A DNA stretch of 64,000 nt from positions 137,932,981-137,996,980 of the forward strand of contig BSWB01000001.1 in assembly GCA_033239125.1 (NCBI GenBank). Reading direction: 5' to 3'. The notes under the pieces were generated by a model. That model saw only the letters and a list, made by a program, of their open reading frames with translations, did not search any database and was not told the DNA's origin. Position 1 is the first letter of the stretch. The number at the start of each line of letters is the position of its first letter. Shown one piece after another: positions 33,001-44,215 of the stretch. The DNA is from Fagopyrum homotropicum (Eukaryota; Streptophyta; Magnoliopsida; Caryophyllales; Polygonaceae). The translations under genes and the position numbers were made by a program.

Positions 33001-33866
33001 GTGAGTTGTTGTTCTTATGATGATATATATGCATGTTAGTGTGTTTGAGAGTTGAAATCCTAGTGTTTGTTGAGCCTAATCTAGCTTAGGGTGACCTTTG
33101 TTAGTAGACTAAGTGAGGGATGAGACTTACCCGGTAATTCCCGCTCTTAGGTAAAGACGATTACGAACTCTAGGTAGTAGTGAGCCTCGCAAGCCTCTAT
33201 TGTATTGAGTGTGCTAGGATCGTTGCCTAGGACTTGCTTTTCCGAGACTTACTCGGTAAGGAGAGGTTGACCCCTAGGTAGTGGTCCGGTTTGTGTAGAA
33301 TTCCCAACCTTGGATTCCCAAAGACTTACCCGGTAATAGGACCCTAGGTGCGGGATTAGTGGAGCATGAGACCTACCCGGTGATTGATCCCATTAGTGAA
33401 ACACCCTATCCAAACATACCACAACTTGTCCTTGGTTGATTAGAAGCTTGAGTCCTTGCCATAACCGGAAGTCCAAATCTCTAGAATCCGCTTTTTATAC
33501 CTTGATATTCATCATGTGTTTGAGTTGTTGATTGGTTGACATTATTGCTTGATTGTGATCTTTGCTTGATCACCATAAAACCCATCCAAAAACATATGAT
33601 TTTCATTTCTTTATTCTTTTCTCTTTTTTTAGTCTAGACTTGTACTATCCATGATCATTGCATGATTCAATTTCACCTTGGTCTTTGTGTTCGACCTCGG
33701 AATGCTTTCCTTTCTACGAACGACCCATACACTGTGAGTTTGCTAGGAGTTTAGGAGATGTTATCGAGTTATAAATTGTAAGACTTTTGTGTGCATGTTT
33801 TGGGCGAACAACTTCTTGGCACTCTTGCCTTAGATTTGTGTCGTACATTTTTAGCGTAACAATAAG

Positions 33867-34758
33867 ATCTTATCTAACTGCATAATCTTATCTTCTAACA
33901 ACATAAGATCACTCTAAAAGACAAAAATGTCCAAGTGGATGGGCTGAAAGTCCAACCCAAACGAAAGGGAAATAAGGAGAAGACAAGTATTGTCGAAGCA
34001 CGTTCTTCGTCCTATAGGGTCAATCGGCCTTACTGGGTCAGGTTGACGGGCATGACCAATGACTTGGTGTATGTGTATGATGTCCTTAGTGTGTACGAGG
34101 TCATTCCATCGCATATATCTCCTTTAAATGCCGCAATCGCTAGAATACATGCAATCACATAAACTAACCGGTAGATCCCCGAAAGTCTTTTGTGAAGGAA
34201 ATGAATCATTAAGATATGTTATTACGCCGAAAAGAGTAGGAAAATAAAATATAATGATGATGGAAAAGGACGTTAATTTGAGTGACATCAACAAGACTCA
34301 CAATTACATCAAAATCTGAAATATTACCATGAATTAAGACCCTATAATAATTATAGGTAGACAATTTCAGCAAAACCACAATGGTATTACACAAACGTGA
34401 ACTTTTGTAAGAAAACCCCGTCATCATTATATAAATCTAGCCTTTCAAGTTTCAAATTCTAATTAGAAGGTATGAGAAAACAACAAACTCACAAATAAAA
34501 AGAAAAAATGACAACGCTTGAGTTTAGACATACCGAGAAGCTTGACAAAGAGATGAAAGGGCAATGATAACGAAAGGTTTGTGAAGATAACCTATATAAT
34601 GAAACAAGCAATTGAGGTAATGTTAGAAGGAGCAATGACAATGGAATTAATGATTTTTGTCTAATCAAACGCTTTATAGTTGAAATTAAAATCTTTTAAT
34701 AACAGGACAATATATGATAACACTCTCAATATACATTCACTTTTTAACACAGATATTG
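33867..34758. other. Intergenic spacer
   Basis: No gene recognised. Short frames at 33914-34162 on both strands have no recognisable features. Confidence 0.45.
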
Positions 34759-34763
34759 GTATG

Positions 34764-35296
34764 TGTTGGGGAAATCCGTGCACTTTCTCGACTCTCATCT
34801 AGTATTTATAAACGGGTATTTTGTTGCGCACTCACACTCGTACAACAACCTCACTTACAAACTCTCTTTAGAAGCCTTTATTACTCTCTTCTTGATGGAG
34901 TTATACAAATGAGGGGTGACATCCCCTATTTATTGTCATTACCACCTCCTCTACAAGAAGGTTCCGGAACTTGATTCTCTTAGATTATTCCGGAGTCTTC
35001 TCACTCAATCTTGTATAAGTCTCCCTAGATTTCTAGTCTAGTTTACAAGGTTTTGTCAAGTTCTAGATGTCTCTATTGTCTTCCGGGTAGCTCCGCCTCC
35101 TTCCGGAAGGTTCCACAACCATCCAGAGTATTCCACTTCATTCCAGAAGGTTTCACCATCTTCCGGAATGTTCCACCACCTTCTGGAATATTCCTCCTTT
35201 TTTGGAATGTGCTGCCTTCTTCCGGAATGTTCCTCCTCCTTCCGGAGTACCCCATTATCACAATAAATATATTTGAAAATATGAATTAGCCTAGCA
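34764..35296 (-). repeat. 3' LTR of the heat-shock copia
   Basis: 533 bp from TGTTGGGGAAATCC to GAATTAGCCTAGCA. It has four perfect TTCnnGAAnnTTC motifs (35101-35113, 35161-35173, 35181-35193, 35220-35232) and a near-perfect one at 35141-35153. Further TTCCGG sites are near 34962, 35000 and 35239. This LTR keeps the motifs better than its partner. Confidence 0.9.
35101..35232. promoter_or_regulatory. Heat-shock element array
   Basis: Tripartite HSEs (TTC-nn-GAA-nn-TTC) repeat at intervals of about 20-40 bp in the U3 part of the LTR, upstream of the TATA region on the minus strand. This is the consensus bound by trimeric heat-shock factors. Function is inferred from the consensus and the ONSEN precedent. 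Confidence 0.8.
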
Positions 35297-35449
35297 ATTC
35301 CTCCCTTAATTCATACTTCCAAATATCTCCACAATATCCGAAAATCTCACTTTTATCTACTTCTTAGCTCTAGTGCCACTACATACATCCTTTTTGCACC
35401 GCTCTTCCATCTAAGAAGCAAATATTCTTCTCATCTTTGCGGCCTTGCA

Positions 35450-36240
35450 TCACCAAGCGTCTCCCCTGAAAATCTTGCACCATTTCTTTATGCTGGCAAA
35501 CCTATATCCCTCCATCGTCAACACACCCAACGAGACGACATTCACGTTCGTCGATGACACATACCTCACATTGTGCAGAGTTTGGCTTGTACCTTTATAA
35601 AGCCTCATTCTCACACTTCCGATACCTTCTACCTTCAACTTCTCACCACTCACTAAGTTTAAGTGACCAAACTCTCCACCACCCTTCAAGGTGTCTAATA
35701 ATGCTTGGTCTCTACAAAAATTCATCGATGCGGCGTTATCCATCACCCACTTGGACTTTGCAGTCTCCTCACCTGTCGCCAAGTAAATATCCCTGTAATC
35801 AACTTCACCCTCAACTTCACTAGCCACATAATTAGGGGAGTCCTCTCTCTTCTTTTCAGGCGACATCTCTCTCCCTCATCCGAGGGTACCGGGCTTTAAT
35901 GTGAATATTACCTCCTTCCTCCATCTTAAGTGACTAAACGACTTCGACGCATCGATACTCTTGAGCTTATCCCATAACGCCTTCAGTGTGGTCTCCTTCA
36001 ATACATTGTATTTAATCTCGGGAGCCAACGCCAATCGAATTGTACTCACCGCCTTCCTTTGGATGCTTCTCCACTTCTCCTCCTTCAGAGCTTGGTCAAG
36101 ACCCTATTGCACAAAATAGTCTTGAATCGTATTGTGCCATAAAGTGATTTTGATCCTCCCATCAAAGAGTGGAATCTCAAATGTCTTCATCACCTCAGCC
36201 ACCATCACGCCAATCACGAGATTCTTTAAGCAACAATATT
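35450..36240 (-). pseudogene. Copia gag-protease remnant
   Basis: From 36240 down to about 35880 the minus strand encodes a decayed copia Gag (FEIPLFDGRIKITLW near the start; RKAVSTIRLALAPEIKYNVL later) with a stop in the middle. The intact frame 35866-35450 (138 residues) carries the aspartic protease start WVMDNAASMNFC, where the usual WVLDSGAS/A motif has Asn for Ser and Ala for Gly. It ends in a GAG-pre-integrase-like segment. A deletion removes everything downstream. Loss of coding capacity with retained LTRs, PBS and PPT is typical of a parasitic copy. Confidence 0.75.
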
Positions 36241-36282
36241 TACCCAATCACCATCCCCGTAACCTTCGGCTCTGATACTAGT

Positions 36283-36835
36283 TATTGGGGAAATCCGTGC
36301 ACTTTCCCGACTCTCAGTCAGTATTTATAAACGGGTATTTTTTTGCACACTCACACTCAAACAACAGCCTCACTTACAAGATCTCTTTAGAAGTCTTTAT
36401 TAGTTACTCTCTTCTTGACGGAGTTATACAAATGAGGGATGACAATTATACAAATGAGGGGTGACCTTCCTCTATTTATAGTCATTGTCACCTCCTCTAC
36501 GGGAAGGTTCCGGAATTTAATTCTATTAGATTATTCTGAAATCTTCTCACTCAATCATGTACAAGTCTAGAACTCTTTCTAGAATTTTAGTCTAGTCTAC
36601 AAGGTTCGGTCAAGTTCTAGATGTCTCTATCGTCTTCCTAGTAGCTCCGCCTCCTTCCGGAAGGTTCCGCCACCATTTGGAGTATTCCGCTTCATTCCAA
36701 AAGGTTTCACCATCTTTCGGAATGATCCCCCATCTTCCAAAATACTATGTCTTCTTGTAAAATGTTCCGCATTCTTCCGAAATGTTCCTCCTTCCGAAGT
36801 AACCCATTTATATTAACATATGAATTAGCCTAACA
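36283..36835 (-). repeat. 5' LTR of the heat-shock copia
   Basis: 553 bp; the first base pair TG has become TA. A minus-strand TATAAATAGA box lies at 36471-36480. One perfect HSE survives (36655-36667). Others are one base off, for example TTCcgAAAtgTTC at about 36776. There is an about 20-bp local duplication (ACAAATGAGGG) near 36428-36460 that is absent from the other LTR. Confidence 0.88.
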
Positions 36836-37212
36836 GTATGAACTGTGATACTGAAGCATGGAAATTGTTTTTAAGACCTCAACAAGTCGTGATACAATGA
36901 GTGTGATTAAAAGCAATATTTTAATTTAAAGGAACATTGATAGAACCTAATCTACAAAATAATCTAAAATCTAATTTATTTGGGAGATATATTGACAAAA
37001 TATAGGTTATGATTTAGAAATAAAGGAGGGGCCAATCATGTCTCCCAAGTAGGACCTCTCTTGATTCCTTTCCCCTCATAGGCTTCATAGTTGATATCTC
37101 CACTTCCAATTTTCCACTCTCCACTTTCTTCCACTTGCTTCCTCACAAATACACCAAACAAAACACAATACATCCAACCATCTTCCTCCTCAAACATACC
37201 AAACCTCAAGCC

Positions 37213-37722
37213 ATGTCCAAACTCATCACAGACCCACCACCCTCCTCCTCCTCGGCACCGCCTTTCTCCACACCATCTCCTTCCCCGCCCCTAAGTCGCT
37301 ACGAGTCTCAAAAAAGAAGGGACTGGAACACATTCTCACAGTACCTAAAGAGCCAAAGACCTCCCGTGAGCTTATCTCAGTTCACGTGCGGTCACGTGAT
37401 CGAGTTTCTTCACTATCTTGATCAGTTCGGAAAGACTAAGGTTCACCTCCATGGCTGCCAATTCTTCGGGCAGCCTGATCCACCTGCCCCATGCAGCTGC
37501 CCGCTCCGGCAGGCTTGGGGGAGTCTTGACTCCCTCATAGGACGCCTCCGGGCAGCTTTCGAGGAGAACGGCGGCTCCTCCGAAAGGAACCCGTTTGGAA
37601 ACGGATCTATCCGGATCTACTTGAGGGAGGTCAAGGAAAATCAAGCTAAGGCTAGAGGCGTCCATTACAGAAAGAAGAAGAAGAGGACCCAAGTCGTAAG
37701 GTCGATTCAAAGTGCCTCTTAG
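37213..37722 (+). CDS. ALOG/LSH family transcriptional regulator
   Basis: A 169-residue plant nuclear protein of the LIGHT-DEPENDENT SHORT HYPOCOTYLS (ALOG, DUF640) family. These act in organ-boundary, meristem and light-response control. The ALOG domain spans about residues 28-152: SRYESQKRRDWNTFSQYLKSQRP, then LDQFGKTKVH, AWGSLDSLIGRLRAAFEENG and IRIYLREVKENQAKARG. The zinc-ribbon insert keeps H78-X3-C82-X11-C94-X-C96. A KKKKR nuclear-localisation motif follows (residues 154-158). The N-terminus is a Pro/Ser-rich leader. The start at 37213 is chosen because its context and length fit the family; the frame is open further upstream to 37135 but with no similarity. Intronless and intact. I cannot assign the LSH number. 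Confidence 0.94.
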   Translation: MSKLITDPPPSSSSAPPFSTPSPSPPLSRYESQKRRDWNTFSQYLKSQRPPVSLSQFTCGHVIEFLHYLDQFGKTKVHLHGCQFFGQPDPPAPCSCPLRQAWGSLDSLIGRLRAAFEENGGSSERNPFGNGSIRIYLREVKENQAKARGVHYRKKKKRTQVVRSIQSAS

Positions 37723-38479
37723 GTAATTGTCTTTTCTTGATTACTTTAGATATGTGATTTAGTATTTATATTCTAACTTTTGTGCGTTTGTAAGATGCTA
37801 AGTCTCACAGAAAGTAGGAAACCCTATTTCTGTTCATACTTCATGTGCCTTAAGAAACCCTAATTTGTTGTTTGTGTGAATCTGAAATTCTTGATTTTTT
37901 GAAACCCATACGATGCAAAAATGTTTATCTCTATCATTTTGTCTCATGCAACTGTACATAGAAATAAGCTAACATATCTGTGGCTATGAGGAAGAACCAG
38001 AGGTGATTAATTAGCTAAAATGCACTAAAATATTGTATTTTATAATTATGGTGAAGTGGGTATTTTTATCTAGCCTTCTATGTCTTGTGTTTGAATTGAT
38101 ATTTTATAATAAGGTTAAGAATAGGTTTCTTATCACAAGTAGCTACAGTGATCAGTATGAAGAAGGAATTGGGTTGATGAGGGTGATCTTGAGCATTTTC
38201 CTGTCTGACTAACAACTAATTAGTTGTTTGAAACATAAATAATGCACAGATATTTGACAAGATGTAATTGAGGATAGACCTGATTTGTTTCATACCGTAC
38301 ATCTCCTATTCTATACATTAAAATATACACCAAGGCAATTTAATCTTGTATATAATCAGGTATATACATCTAGTATATAAGGTGAATCACAATGTTATTT
38401 AATTGGGAAAATTACAGACGATTGATTTATTTTTTCCAATAACAAAAAGTATTTGCACATAAGGCCCGTTTGGTATCCA
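37723..38479. other. 3' flank of the LSH gene and spacer
   Basis: AT-rich, with no coding sequence recognised. It begins with TAGGTAATTG just after the stop, which could be a 3'-UTR splice donor, but nothing confirms an intron. The word AAGGCCCGTTTGGTAT at 38461 resembles a Harbinger-type end without a partner. Confidence 0.4.
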
Positions 38480-39170
38480 TATGTAAGTAGAGATGCCAAA
38501 ACTAACTCGATCCGAAAACCAACCTGATCGTCTAGCTCCAAAACCCGCTAGTACCCGAAAAAAACTGAAAATTTCAGACCCAACCAACAAAAACCGATTT
38601 AAGCCAAAACAAAAAAAACCGAAGTTACAATATTATAAACCCGATGATATCCGAATAGGTTGGCCCGAAATAACTTGATAACCCGAAGTATCCCGTCCTG
38701 AATAACCTAAGAACCGAAAATGCCCCGATCCTATATAAGTCCGATGATTGTTTTTCGTTTTTAGGACGGAAATGCTATAAATATATATATTCTTTGGGGA
38801 GAAACTTAGACAAATTGTTCATCGAAGATTGAGAAACCTCATTTATACCTAAAAATGGAAAAAACAATATATTTGAGACCGACTCAATAAAATCAAATTG
38901 ACCCGAAACCATTATAATCCGAATCCGAAAATGTTTGAATCCGATTATTCCCAAATAGTTTGAACGGAAATAACCCGAGAACCCAAGTAAATCAACCTGA
39001 AATGACCTGATAACCCGAATTTAAAGAAATAACAAATCTCCAACATGGCCAACGACAACCTCACTAAAACCGATCAATCATTAGACCCAACTTCGATCAA
39101 CCCTATTGCCTAGTATAAAATGACCCCAAACCAAAATAATTCAACCCGACCCACCTAATTGACAACTCTA
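38480..39170. repeat. Degenerate CCCGAA-rich simple repeat
   Basis: Irregular repetition of AACCCGA/ACCCGAAA words. It is the complement in style of the GGTCGGGTT tract at 600-1000. Non-coding. Confidence 0.6.
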
Positions 39171-40127
39171 ACATCTGCCTATATATATGAGCATCAAAAT
39201 AAGTAAATAAAAGTTAATTATTGTGTTTTGTATATAAGTATATGAATGTCGGATTGATTTACTAATATACGCATGAACCTTTTTTCTCCCTTGTTGATGC
39301 CTAAGAAAATGAGTTATATCTTATATCTTATATTTTCCTTCCTCTTCTTTCCCCTGACTCATTCTCTAGAAACAAATCCTCACATGCTTTATATCTTTTT
39401 GTGTTGTCAATCATATACTAAGAAAACAAAGGTATTGAATATCAATCTCATACCTATAGCTATATCGTAAAACCGAAACCGATATATGATATATTAACAT
39501 CTAAGCATAGATACGAAACAAGCCCCTATATAATTCATACTCATAACTTTATATCTTATACCCACACTTGATACTACATCAATCGAACCCTTGTTATAGC
39601 TTCTCTCAATCGATCTTAAAAAAGTTTTGATGTTCGAACTTCTGAATAAGAAAAGCCCTAATAGTTTAAAGTCGAAGAAGTAAGTAGCCCTCACTGTTGG
39701 TCTGAGATCAGACAGAAATATTTGGAAAGAACATATCAAAGATACGTCAGAGAATATTGAGCTTTATATATATGGTTTTGGATTGTTAGATTTCTTTTCT
39801 CTTTTTGTACGTTACCCGACCATTTATGATATATATAATGGCAGAGACAGAGAAGCAATCTTGTAGAGGTCGAACATAGCTTTGGATTCTCATGGATTTA
39901 GTAGCTACAATAGTTTCGCTTTTTGGGATCATTATTGAAACTTATAATGATTGTTTTTGGCCTTAGATTATAATAATAGAAATTAGAGGTTGTCTCCTAA
40001 CCTTACCACTAACATTGCAGGCCACAATTTAGCTTAGTGCATTCGGCCATCTATTTTATGGGATTATTATAGGGGTTATTCTGATCAAAATTATTTAACC
40101 AAAAATTTTCATCCTATAACACACAAA
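39171..40127. other. Intergenic spacer
   Basis: No gene recognised. Frames at 39273-39470 and 39494-39739 show no protein family features. Confidence 0.45.
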
Positions 40128-40505
40128 TTATATATATATAAAACCAGGAGCCTCTATTGCCATGTGTCAACGTCATGTTTCTCGAAGCTTAAAAAATTAT
40201 TTTAAAAAGTGATTTCAAAATGTTAATATAAATTGGAAATAAATTTCTAAATTTTTTTAAAAATATTTTAAATAAATATTTTATAAAAAATAGTTTTCAA
40301 ACTTTTACAGATTTTTTTTTACCAACAAACATATCTTAACAAATCAATTTAAAAATATAATTAATTAGAAGAGATAAATACTTACAAGAAAATTAAAATT
40401 CATAATAATGATTATAATTTCATTCTCCGGATTTTTATTATATAAAAATATACATATAAATTTTTAAGTATTAAATATTTATTAAAATTCAACCCGCACT
40501 TTCTA
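40128..40505. mobile_element. Helitron-like fragment
   Basis: Begins TATATATATAAAACC and GAGCCTCTATTGCCATGTGTCAACG, and ends near AACCCGCACTTTCTAGT. Its first about 90 bp match, inverted, 7020-7110. AT-rich interior, no Rep/helicase frame. The Helitron call rests on the CTAG-type end and a CCCGCAC motif only. Confidence 0.35.
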
Positions 40506-42658
40506 GTTAATAATTATTTGGAAGATTATTAAAAATAATAACCCCTCACAATAATCTGGAAAAGTGTCGAACGGACCAATAGTTATCAATTATAACATTG
40601 AGTTGTTTGTACATTTGCATGATATTTTGGTGACGGAAAATCCTTGAATACTGCGCATTGGAGACAATAACTGCTAACGTCTAAAGTGGATATATTTCGA
40701 ATCTAATATAAGTTATGATGTGTTAGTACGAATAGAAAATATTTTTTTAGATGGGGTAGAATAGAAAATCTTTGCAAGTAAACTATTAATTAGATTAGTA
40801 TAATTTTAGATGACAATAAGTTTAAAATACATGAAATAGATATTACCCTACAACATATTCTCGGAAACTTGGTAGCTTTTTCAAATTGAAATCAATCATA
40901 TTGAAATCTTATTAAGAATACTATTTAAGGATATTTTATTAAATTTAGCTCTTTTTATATAACCTTTGAGTGCCTAGCTTTTTTCTCACTTTCATAGTGG
41001 TTGGATAATCAAATATGAAAATTTTGTTGATCGTTCTTCGTGCTTGATTTTTATTTTTATTTTTTTTAAAAATTTTGAATGGCACTTATACTTTATATAT
41101 CTTTGGATTATGTTTAAAATTTTTTTTAGTTTTTGAATGATGTCCTAATCATTTATAATTTTTAAATATATTCTTCCATCTCCATAAATAACATTATAAG
41201 AAAAATAGTTATTCATGGAAGAAGTTGTTTAGACATTTAAAATGACTATTAATACTCCTTAACAAAAGCAAATAATAATAAATATTTTTTTTGTAAATGT
41301 TAATTTATGAATGATAGAAAAGTATATTATGATAAAATTTTAAAAAATCCAAAAAAAGGTTTGAAGTACGAACCCCATACAAAATTCTTCTTGTGTTTTC
41401 TTTCTGAATCTCAAGATACCGATGATAATGGAAAAGGAAATCTCAGGTAGACATGAGTAGGATGGCATGGCCTACCATCACTAAATATATATGTTGGCTA
41501 ATTAGCTCCACTTTGAAGGAGGATGTTGTTCGCATAAAACACATTCTTTCGAATTTTTTTTTTATTGACATCTTTTTAGTCAAATGTAATCTTTTCCATG
41601 ATCCATGTACATTGCCCTAGTTGTATTATTATGCATAGTTGTGCACTTGTGCATGCTTGAGTTTGAAATTTAGTTAGTTTGAGTAAAAATAAGAATAAGT
41701 TATTACATAGTTTATCGTGAGTTTTATAAAAAGGAGATTTTTTTTTGTAAACAAAATTTTTTCTTGAAAGAAAAATATTAAATATGTGTTTTACAAGGTA
41801 AAAAAAGTGTGATAAATAGAGTAAATCGAAAAAGAAAATTAAAATTCCCTCATAAACTACTAATATTAACTTACTAAAAACTCCTAAAAAAAACTTAGCA
41901 AAAACCTTATAATTGTTTAAGCATTTCAAATATGACCGTACTTTAAAAAATATGCAACATTGTACCAAAAGATATATACCAATTAAACCCTTAATTTGTG
42001 TGAGAAGGCATGCATATATGGATGCATGTATAGTTAGATTATTGGTGTATAAATTAAACATCCATGATCATCATTAGTTTAAGCCCTTGATTTAGATTGA
42101 TTATGGCATAGATTGCAGGCTTACTCGATCTCCATCCTCGCAATGGATGCAAATATATATAGTGAAGCTGATCAAGGAATAATGCACGTTGAGCGCAAGA
42201 AAGACGATGGAGGAGCTATCATATACACATGTTGAAGGCAGCTATAGAGATCGCAGTGTTTCGTGCTGGTCGATGTATAAGTCGTGTACGTGCGACGTGT
42301 AATATTGCATAAGGATACCGTAGTATTAACACAAACAAAACTAATTAGGGTTCCTATGGATACATTAAAGCAGAAATAAAAGCAGCTGTATACTTAAGAG
42401 CTAGTTAAAACCAACTATTGCATTGGCATTTGTGAGGTAAACATTTTATATAGTTTCAATTAAGATTTGAAGTTTAGTCATTAAGTTTCGCTTTGGGTTT
42501 AGTTGATTTTCGAGATTAATGAAATTCAGTGATTTGGTGAAAGTAAATGACTCGGTCACTAGTAACATAAATGTTTTGCCAGAAAAATATAAAGACATGC
42601 AACACAATAAAATGAAACATATACAAATGTTATGCATTCCATATAAAGATGTATTAGC
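40506..42658. other. AT-rich spacer upstream of the LINE
   Basis: No gene recognised. A 161-residue minus frame (42061-41576) is a lysine/phenylalanine-rich AT artefact. AAGTGTCGAACGGACC near 40561 matches the end of the MITE at 14129. Confidence 0.45.
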
Positions 42659-42709
42659 AACGTATACATATCATGAACACAACCCTATTAAAAACGCTCT
42701 CCTTTCTCC

Positions 42710-44215
42710 CTAACCCCTGGTGTTTTGGCCCCAACCTCACTCCTTCCCTAGCGTGGCCCTCCGGCCGACCCCTCCTTCGATAACCCAAGACCTTACCCCA
42801 CCTACCGTCTCTGCTGATCCTCCTCTGGATGTCCCTCTGGTCCCCAATCCACAACTTGCACCCATACAATCACCCTTGGAGGCTGCCAGTAGCCACGCTC
42901 TCTCCTCCACCCCTCTGCATGCTATTGTTCCCTCTCTTTCCAACCCTTCAGTCCCAAACCAATCTCCCCCCTCGCCCACTAACCCCCATACCGTTACCCT
43001 TGCCCCCTCAACCGCTGGCCCTTCAACTGCCCCGACATTCACTGCTCTCCTAACCCAGAAAGCTCAAAGGTCACATACATAAACATACTCATCAATGCTA
43101 AAGCATGGAACCACGTGCCCCTTCCCTATTTCCCAGGCAACGATGACGGCGTCATCCACTTATCCAATGATGATGTCTCGGACACGGTTTTCAAGTGGCA
43201 CTTGTCTCTAGTCGGGTTCCCTCTGGTCAGCCCCTTGGGATATCAACGTCTTCTCAATTACGTTAATGCTGCTTGGAACAACGTATCCCCCCCGAAAATT
43301 TTGCGCAATGACTCCGGTGTCTTCGTCTTCCACTTTACCACTGAAGAAGATCTCAACACCGTGCTGCTTGGTAGTCCCTGAATAGTCAATGGATCTACTT
43401 CCCTTCTCCTCAAAAGATGGAGCCATGGAATGGCCCTCGACTACTCAAGTCTCTCCTCGGTTCCAATCTGGGCTACTCTTCACGAGCTTGACTATCGCTT
43501 CTGGACACCCACCATGCTTGCCAAAATTGGTTCCGCACTTGGTTTCCCACTCCTCACCGACTCGAGTTCTGCAGACCAGGATAGGCTTGGTTTCGCCAAA
43601 ATACTCGTTGAGATTCAGGCATCAAAACCCCTTCTCCGGGAGCTTACCTTCATCGGCGCGAATGGTGAAACGATCTCGCAGAAAGTCACGTATGATTGGC
43701 TCCTGGAGCATTGCCCTAAATGTCTCCTCTTTGGACACCGATGTCGATCTACCCTATCCAAACCTCCCCCCCCCCAAATCCAGACCCTCTCAATCCCGAC
43801 CGCCTCCACCCCATCGTCAAACCTTGAACCTATACTACCCACCCTTGACGACTCCATGCGCATCCAGCAACTCACATCACACCCACCACAACCTAAAACT
43901 CCAACTCATGACCCTAAACTAAACCCCACTTTGACCTACATCACCTCATCAAATCGATCCTCAACTCTTGAAAATAACAACCCCTCCTTTGAATCTAACA
44001 TAGATCAGAACCCATCACCACCTTCCCGGCTTTCAACACAAAGCCTGATCCAAATTCAAACCCTTCTTCCATCACTCAACTCCCTACAAACCCTGAGACC
44101 TCCCCAAACCCTCCCCCCTCCCTTAACCATAACACAAATGATGGTAGCATCAAGGATGCTACTCCCACACTCCAAATTTCCCAATGAATCTAAATCTTTG
44201 TGCATGGAATATTAG
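42710..44215 (+). pseudogene. LINE ORF1 (DUF4283 / zinc-knuckle protein)
   Basis: Starts with a long Pro/Ser/Thr-rich leader (frame from about 42720), shifts frame near 43080, then gives the DUF4283-type RNA-binding domain: the WNHVPLPYF region (about 43110), FKWHLSLVGFPL, a TGA at 43379-43381 where Trp is expected, then VNGSTSLLLKRW and MALDYSSLSSVPIWATLHELDYRFW (43430 on). A CCHC-type finger, HCPKCLLFGHRC, lies at about 43711-43746, followed by a Pro/Thr-rich tail to 44215. ORF1 proteins of this class bind LINE RNA. The last 32 bp overlap ORF2. Confidence 0.85.

Larger units (their letters stand above)
32012..33866 (+). mobile_element. Family K solo LTR, copy 1, with ATAAG duplication
   Basis: 1845 bp (32017-33861), starting TGATGACGTGATTTATGAC and ending TTTTTAGCGTAACA. 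It is flanked by perfect ATAAG (32012-32016, 33862-33866). It aligns end to end with copies at 48627 and 61249. It carries four ACTTACCCGGTAA-type words (about 33124, 33247, 33326, 33370). The conserved GTCTTTGTGTTCGACCTCGG block is near 33681. There is no ORF, primer site or polypurine tract, so it is best read as a solo LTR. The layout is like LTRs of large Athila/Tat-type gypsy elements, but that assignment is from memory and weak. The keyword is ATCTCGG. The TATA box seen in copy 2 has been lost. Confidence 0.93.
34759..36840 (-). mobile_element. Internally deleted copia element with heat-shock LTRs
   Basis: A complete but shortened element (34764-36835, 2072 bp) flanked by perfect GTATG (34759-34763, 36836-36840). 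LTRs are 34764-35296 and 36283-36835. It reads on the minus strand: 5' LTR on the right, then a primer site (minus-strand TATCAGAGCC, about 36267-36276), a gag-protease remnant, a purine-rich tract (AAGGGAGGAA, about 35299-35308) and the 3' LTR. Integrase, reverse transcriptase and RNase H are missing, so it would depend on an autonomous partner. The LTRs carry arrays of heat-shock elements, as in Arabidopsis ONSEN/ATCOPIA78. Confidence 0.9.

Noticed and set aside
41576..42061. 161-residue minus-strand ORF
   Set aside because: Low-complexity Lys/Phe/Ile-rich translation of AT-rich DNA, no start context or family resemblance.
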